Assembly (NCBI GenBank): GCA_900550595.1
Contig: URTB01000003.1
Location: 1-25,161 of the forward strand
Source of the DNA: an uncultured Collinsella sp.
Lineage (GTDB): Bacteria > Actinomycetota > Coriobacteriia > Coriobacteriales > Coriobacteriaceae
DNA: 25,161 bases
Direction of reading: 5' to 3'
Shown here: positions 22,058-25,161 of the stretch, in pieces
How the letters are laid out: each line of letters starts with the position of its first letter
Numbering within the stretch: position 1 is the first letter of the stretch
Made by a program: the position numbers and the translations under genes
Notes under the pieces: generated by a model
What the model saw: the letters and a program-made list of their open reading frames with translations, nothing else
What the model was told of the DNA's origin: nothing
Databases searched by the model: none

Positions 22058-23914
22058 ATGCGGTCCGAAAACGAACAGATTCATTACCGAGCAAAGTTCA
22101 GGCTTTCGCCCTATTCGACCACCACGCCCTCAATCGTCGATGCGTATCGCCAGATCTACACCTGGGTGCGCGACAAAGAGCAGCGCAAGCGCCATGAACA
22201 GAGCGCCTTTGAGTTTTTATCAAGCAATAAAGACGTTGCCTCTGACTTTGTATTTGGAAACCTCAGCTATCCCGTTGGCTATTCTGGAGGCATGACCACG
22301 GGCAGCCGTGTGAGCATTTGCACTCGTGCAGCCTTTAACGACAAGCGAGGCAAGATTCCCGTCGCTTGGGCCTTTGAATATGACGAGCCCGACAGTCATT
22401 ATTCGTATCGTCACTGGCACACTTGCATTGGCCTTGAAACAGCCGATGACAACTCCTGCCTAGTCAATATTAAAGTCACCTATGCGACCCTGCCCGAATA
22501 TGTGGGCTGGCCACTGCCAGAACCGGACCTCAATATTCCCCGCATCGCGAAGGTTCTGTTTTCGCTTCCCAATCATCAGGCGTGCGTTGGAGAGACTGTC
22601 GTCAACACATCGTGCACGCGCCTGACGTTTGAGAACTTTGACGCCGAGTTCTCCGACAACCTTCTGAGCAGCCAGCGCGAGCTCCCTCTGATTCTAATAA
22701 CCAGCGATGATACCGGTCGATATCCCGTCAAAGATCCCGGCAAGCTCGCCAATAACCTTATGGGCCTAGCCAACGTGTTTGCCGCCGACGAATCCGATGG
22801 TCGGCTCAAATCAAAGCTGTTCAATCTTTTTCTCTACGATACGCCCGCTTATCGATACAACTGCCCCAAGTCGTCACTTCGTATTTACCAACCGAGCATC
22901 AATCTGTCTGACGAAGAAGACGCACGTCGACACCTCTGCATCAGGCGCGATAGGCTGAGCGAGTACGGCAACCAGACATCCACGATACTTAACCGGAGTC
23001 TGGGGCGCTCGTTCTTGCGCGGCAGGGGCGATATTGTAGACACGAGCGATATTGCCTGGTACAAATCGCGCCAATCAATCGGGGCGCTACGCAGCCGCAT
23101 GGCAGAGATGAAACGCCACGCAGAGAATGAAACCGTAGCCGAGGCAAAACGCACCGAAGCGCTTGCCGCCTCGTACAGCCAAGAGGCCATGGACAACCTT
23201 AAAGAGTTGTTGTCAAAAGAGACTGCCGACAGGCAGCTCTGGGAAGGGCTGGCAAACGATTACGCCGACAGCAACGCCGCGTATGAGCAGCGTATTGAGC
23301 AACTGGAAAACTGCCTGCTCGAGCTGGATGAATCCGAGAACACGATCGCCAACTTAAAGTATCGACTCCAAGAGGCGCTGGAGCGAGCCGACCGCTCGGA
23401 AAAGCACGTAGCTGCACTCAGAGCGGAAGCATGCTTTGTCGAGGGGCTCGAGGCATTTCCGCGCACCCTTGAGGACGAGCTTAAGTTTGCCGCGAATCTC
23501 TGGCCCTCGCGCATTTTCGTTTTGCCCGAGGCATACGACTCGGCACGCCGCTATGATTTTGCCGATCTTGACGAGGAATGGCAGATCCTTAAATCCGTAG
23601 CGACCGTTATGTGGCAACTCAAGTTTGGGGAGCGCCCGACGACCGGAGACCTCTATAGCGAGTTTAGAAATCAGACTTCGTTTGACGCCGCGCCGACCGA
23701 GACCAAGCTGACTAAAAACGACACCGAGCTCATGCGGCTCCGCCAACGTACCTACAACGGTAAGCAGGTTTGCATCTTGCCGCACATTAAGGGCAACGGT
23801 CGCAACCGCCGCGACCCATTCCGCCTGCACTTTTGTTTTGATGACGAGGCACAGTTAATCGTGATAGGCCACTGCGGCAGCCACCTGCCAACATCAGGAA
23901 CTGCCAGGCAGTAA
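22058..23914 (+). CDS. Unrecognised 618-residue protein with coiled coil and possible RelE-like C-terminus
   Basis: I do not recognise a named family. The N-terminal half (1-335) is soluble and mixed, starting MRSENEQIHYRAKFRLSPYS. It contains AWAFEYDEPDSHYSYRHWHT and LPLILITSDDTGRYPV. Residues about 338-465 form a long coiled coil (RSRMAEMKRHAENETVAEAK, YEQRIEQLENCLLELDESEN). A conserved-looking block follows (DLDEEWQILKSVATVMWQLK), and the end (about 560-618) reads as a compact alpha/beta segment: YNGKQVCILPHIKGNGRNRR, then FRLHFCFDDEAQLIVIGHCG. Its strand pattern (charged strand, hydrophobic strand, Gly-Ser/His-rich turn) recalls RelE-type ends, but I cannot confirm that. No membrane segment. 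It faces away from the helicase operon and may belong to the same system. Start ATG 22058 has only a weak AGCGAGG site. Confidence 0.8.
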   Translation: MRSENEQIHYRAKFRLSPYSTTTPSIVDAYRQIYTWVRDKEQRKRHEQSAFEFLSSNKDVASDFVFGNLSYPVGYSGGMTTGSRVSICTRAAFNDKRGKIPVAWAFEYDEPDSHYSYRHWHTCIGLETADDNSCLVNIKVTYATLPEYVGWPLPEPDLNIPRIAKVLFSLPNHQACVGETVVNTSCTRLTFENFDAEFSDNLLSSQRELPLILITSDDTGRYPVKDPGKLANNLMGLANVFAADESDGRLKSKLFNLFLYDTPAYRYNCPKSSLRIYQPSINLSDEEDARRHLCIRRDRLSEYGNQTSTILNRSLGRSFLRGRGDIVDTSDIAWYKSRQSIGALRSRMAEMKRHAENETVAEAKRTEALAASYSQEAMDNLKELLSKETADRQLWEGLANDYADSNAAYEQRIEQLENCLLELDESENTIANLKYRLQEALERADRSEKHVAALRAEACFVEGLEAFPRTLEDELKFAANLWPSRIFVLPEAYDSARRYDFADLDEEWQILKSVATVMWQLKFGERPTTGDLYSEFRNQTSFDAAPTETKLTKNDTELMRLRQRTYNGKQVCILPHIKGNGRNRRDPFRLHFCFDDEAQLIVIGHCGSHLPTSGTARQ

Positions 23915-23945
23915 GGCGCCGCACCAGCATGGGCGGAGGGTGCCC

Positions 23946-24680
23946 CTACCTCCCCTCCGCCTTCAGCTTTAGCAGCAGGTCGCCCAGCTCGGGGCACTTG
24001 CTGGAAAGGCGCGTCTGGGCTCGCTCGCCTATCCCCCACCGCTGGCGGATCTCCAGGGCGCGCGGACTCACGTGATAGTCCCCCTCCATCATCTGTTTAA
24101 GCAGCTTGGCGGTTACGCGCGCATCGGCTAAGGCGCTGTGGGCGTGACCCGTCGACTCGTCGAACTCGATGCCAAACCACGTTGCCGCATCGCCCAACGA
24201 GACGCGCCCGTGGCTGCCCACGTCCATGATTGAGGTGTAAAACGCCTGCAGGTCGGCCCAGTCCGTAGGAAACGCGGAAAGGTCGATGCGCTTTGCCTGG
24301 CACTCGGTCAAAAGCTGTCGACGGTCCGTTCCGCTCCAGCAAACTATCTGGGCGGAGTAGCGACCGATCCAATCGCTGAGCCTTTTGATCACCACGTAGA
24401 GCGGATCGGCCATCGCGGTGTCCACAGCCGATATCCCCGTAAGCTCGCGGACGGGAAGCGCAACGCCTTCGGTAAATTCCGTCTGCACAAACTGCGAGAA
24501 CTCGCCCATAACGTTGCCGTGGTAATCGAGCTTGACGGCGCCGACCTCGATAATCTCGTTGCGCAGTCCACGGCGCTGGCGCTGCTTTGGCACCGGCGCA
24601 AACTCAAAGTCCAGCACAATCTGGCGCGCAAAGTTCGTCGTATCGATAGCCGAGATACACGGCGTCTTTTCAGCTGACAC
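23946..24680 (-). CDS. DnaQ-like 3'-5' exonuclease (DEDDh family)
   Basis: This 244-residue protein is a stand-alone exonuclease of the DnaQ/RNase T fold, which removes nucleotides from 3' ends of DNA or RNA using two metal ions. Catalytic residues can be placed: Asp24 and Glu26 in VLDFEFAPV, a third acid at about Asp119 in WSGTDRRQL, and His181 with Asp186 in HAHSALADARVTAKLL, the DEDDh arrangement. NEIIEVGAVKLD and PVRELTGIS are also typical. A short C-terminal extension (EIRQRWGIGERAQTRLSSKC and on) follows the domain. It begins at GTG 24680, with AGAAAGG 8 bases upstream. The family has general repair and RNA-turnover roles, so a link to the neighbouring operon is only positional. Its substrate cannot be told. 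Confidence 0.85.
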   Translation of the reverse strand: MSAEKTPCISAIDTTNFARQIVLDFEFAPVPKQRQRRGLRNEIIEVGAVKLDYHGNVMGEFSQFVQTEFTEGVALPVRELTGISAVDTAMADPLYVVIKRLSDWIGRYSAQIVCWSGTDRRQLLTECQAKRIDLSAFPTDWADLQAFYTSIMDVGSHGRVSLGDAATWFGIEFDESTGHAHSALADARVTAKLLKQMMEGDYHVSPRALEIRQRWGIGERAQTRLSSKCPELGDLLLKLKAEGR

Positions 24681-24794
24681 GGTTAGAGCCTTTCTCCGTT
24701 GCCTGCCGCTTGCTACATAGGCGGCTACATTGCCGTAAGGATAGGCGCCCGTGCGGACATGAAGGCGGGACGCAATGCCATGCCCGCAAAACCA

Positions 24795-25161
24795 CTACGC
24801 CCCAAGTGCCGCCATGGGGATCACCGCCACGCCGTCGTCGCGCGTGTAGGCAATGCTCCCCTTTCCAACCACGACCGCCAAAAACGCCGGCGCGGCATTT
24901 TGGGCGGCAGGATTGGAGAGCACTTTCCTCTCCAGCGCCTTGAGATTTCTCGCTCCATCGTCTGCTTTCGCATCGCTCAGCTTGACCTCGATGGCTCCCA
25001 TCCGCACAGGTCCTCGGTCAGCTTGAGCCTGTTGAAGAGATCCAGGTACGCAGCGATGGTCCTCTCGTCGGGGCCCGCCTCACCGTACGAGGCGTCCTTT
25101 ATGAGCGTCTTGTACGTGACAGCCTGGCTCTCGTTCATGGCAAGAGCTCGCAAAAGGCCGT
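24795..25161 (-). pseudogene. Remnant of a second DUF4143 AAA+ ATPase, with internal deletion and frame change
   Basis: Two pieces of a DUF4143 protein are readable on the minus strand in different frames. The upstream piece (from the window edge, 25159, to a TGA at 24977-24979) gives LLRALAMNESQAVTYKTLIK and ERTIAAYLDLFNRLKLTEDL, the DUF4143 middle region. The downstream piece (ending at TAG 24795) gives MGAIEVKLSDAKADDGARNL with FLAVVVGKGSIAYTRDDGVA and IPMAALGA, the family C-terminus. Roughly a hundred residues that normally separate them, including the fold holding the catalytic aspartate, are missing, and the reading frame shifts at the junction near 25000-25010. The N-terminal ATPase part lies outside the window, so the size of the rest is unknown. 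Confidence 0.8.

Overview
The window most resembles a gut Coriobacteriia genome (Actinomycetota), probably Collinsella or a close relative. This rests on fairly GC-rich DNA, the actinobacterial style of the ribosomal proteins, a zinc-ribbon type S14, and a selenium-dependent molybdenum hydroxylase maturation cluster typical of anaerobes. The genus is inferred from memory of the families, not from any search.

Region 1 (1-4500, minus strand) is the distal part of the spc ribosomal protein operon, read rplE-rpsN-rpsH-rplF-rplR-rpsE-rpmD-rplO-secY, with secY cut by the window edge. The genes that normally precede rplE (rplX, rplN, rpsQ) are missing. rplE instead has its own plausible promoter and a strongly foldable leader. 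Upstream of that lie two very long, near-perfect inverted repeats.

Region 2 (4505-7805) holds four maturation factors for selenium-dependent molybdenum hydroxylases: an XdhC-family protein, YqeB, YqeC and a MocA-like nucleotidyltransferase. A YheO/DauR-type PAS-HTH regulator follows (7971-8624). No hydroxylase structural gene is in the window, so these proteins must serve an enzyme encoded elsewhere. Next come an acidic protein with one membrane anchor (8745-9563), an AAA+ DUF4143 ATPase (9601-10923, minus) and a 140-residue unknown protein (11291-11713).

Region 3 (10924-24680) looks like a defence or accessory island. The DUF4143 ATPase is preceded by four direct repeats with an exact 33-bp period. 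The core is a tightly packed minus-strand operon. It encodes a SNF2-type helicase with a C-terminal DUF3883 domain, a DUF1156 DNA methylase with zinc-ribbon cysteines, and a large DUF499-type ATPase with an N-terminal Swt1-like HEPN domain that keeps an R-x4-H RNase motif. These parts recall BREX (DUF499-like ATPase) and DISARM (SNF2 helicase plus methylase), but no PglZ, DrmA/B/C or PLD nuclease is seen. Divergent from the operon is an unrecognised 618-residue protein with a central coiled coil and a C-terminus that may be RelE-like. A DnaQ-like 3'-5' exonuclease follows.

Region 4 (24795-25161) is the decayed C-terminal part of a second DUF4143 ATPase, disrupted by an internal deletion and a frame change.

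The strongest candidate for an undescribed system is the helicase/methylase/HEPN-ATPase operon together with its divergent partner. The modification enzyme would mark self DNA, the helicase-DUF3883 protein would act on foreign DNA, and the HEPN domain could be an RNA-cleaving effector controlled by the ATPase.
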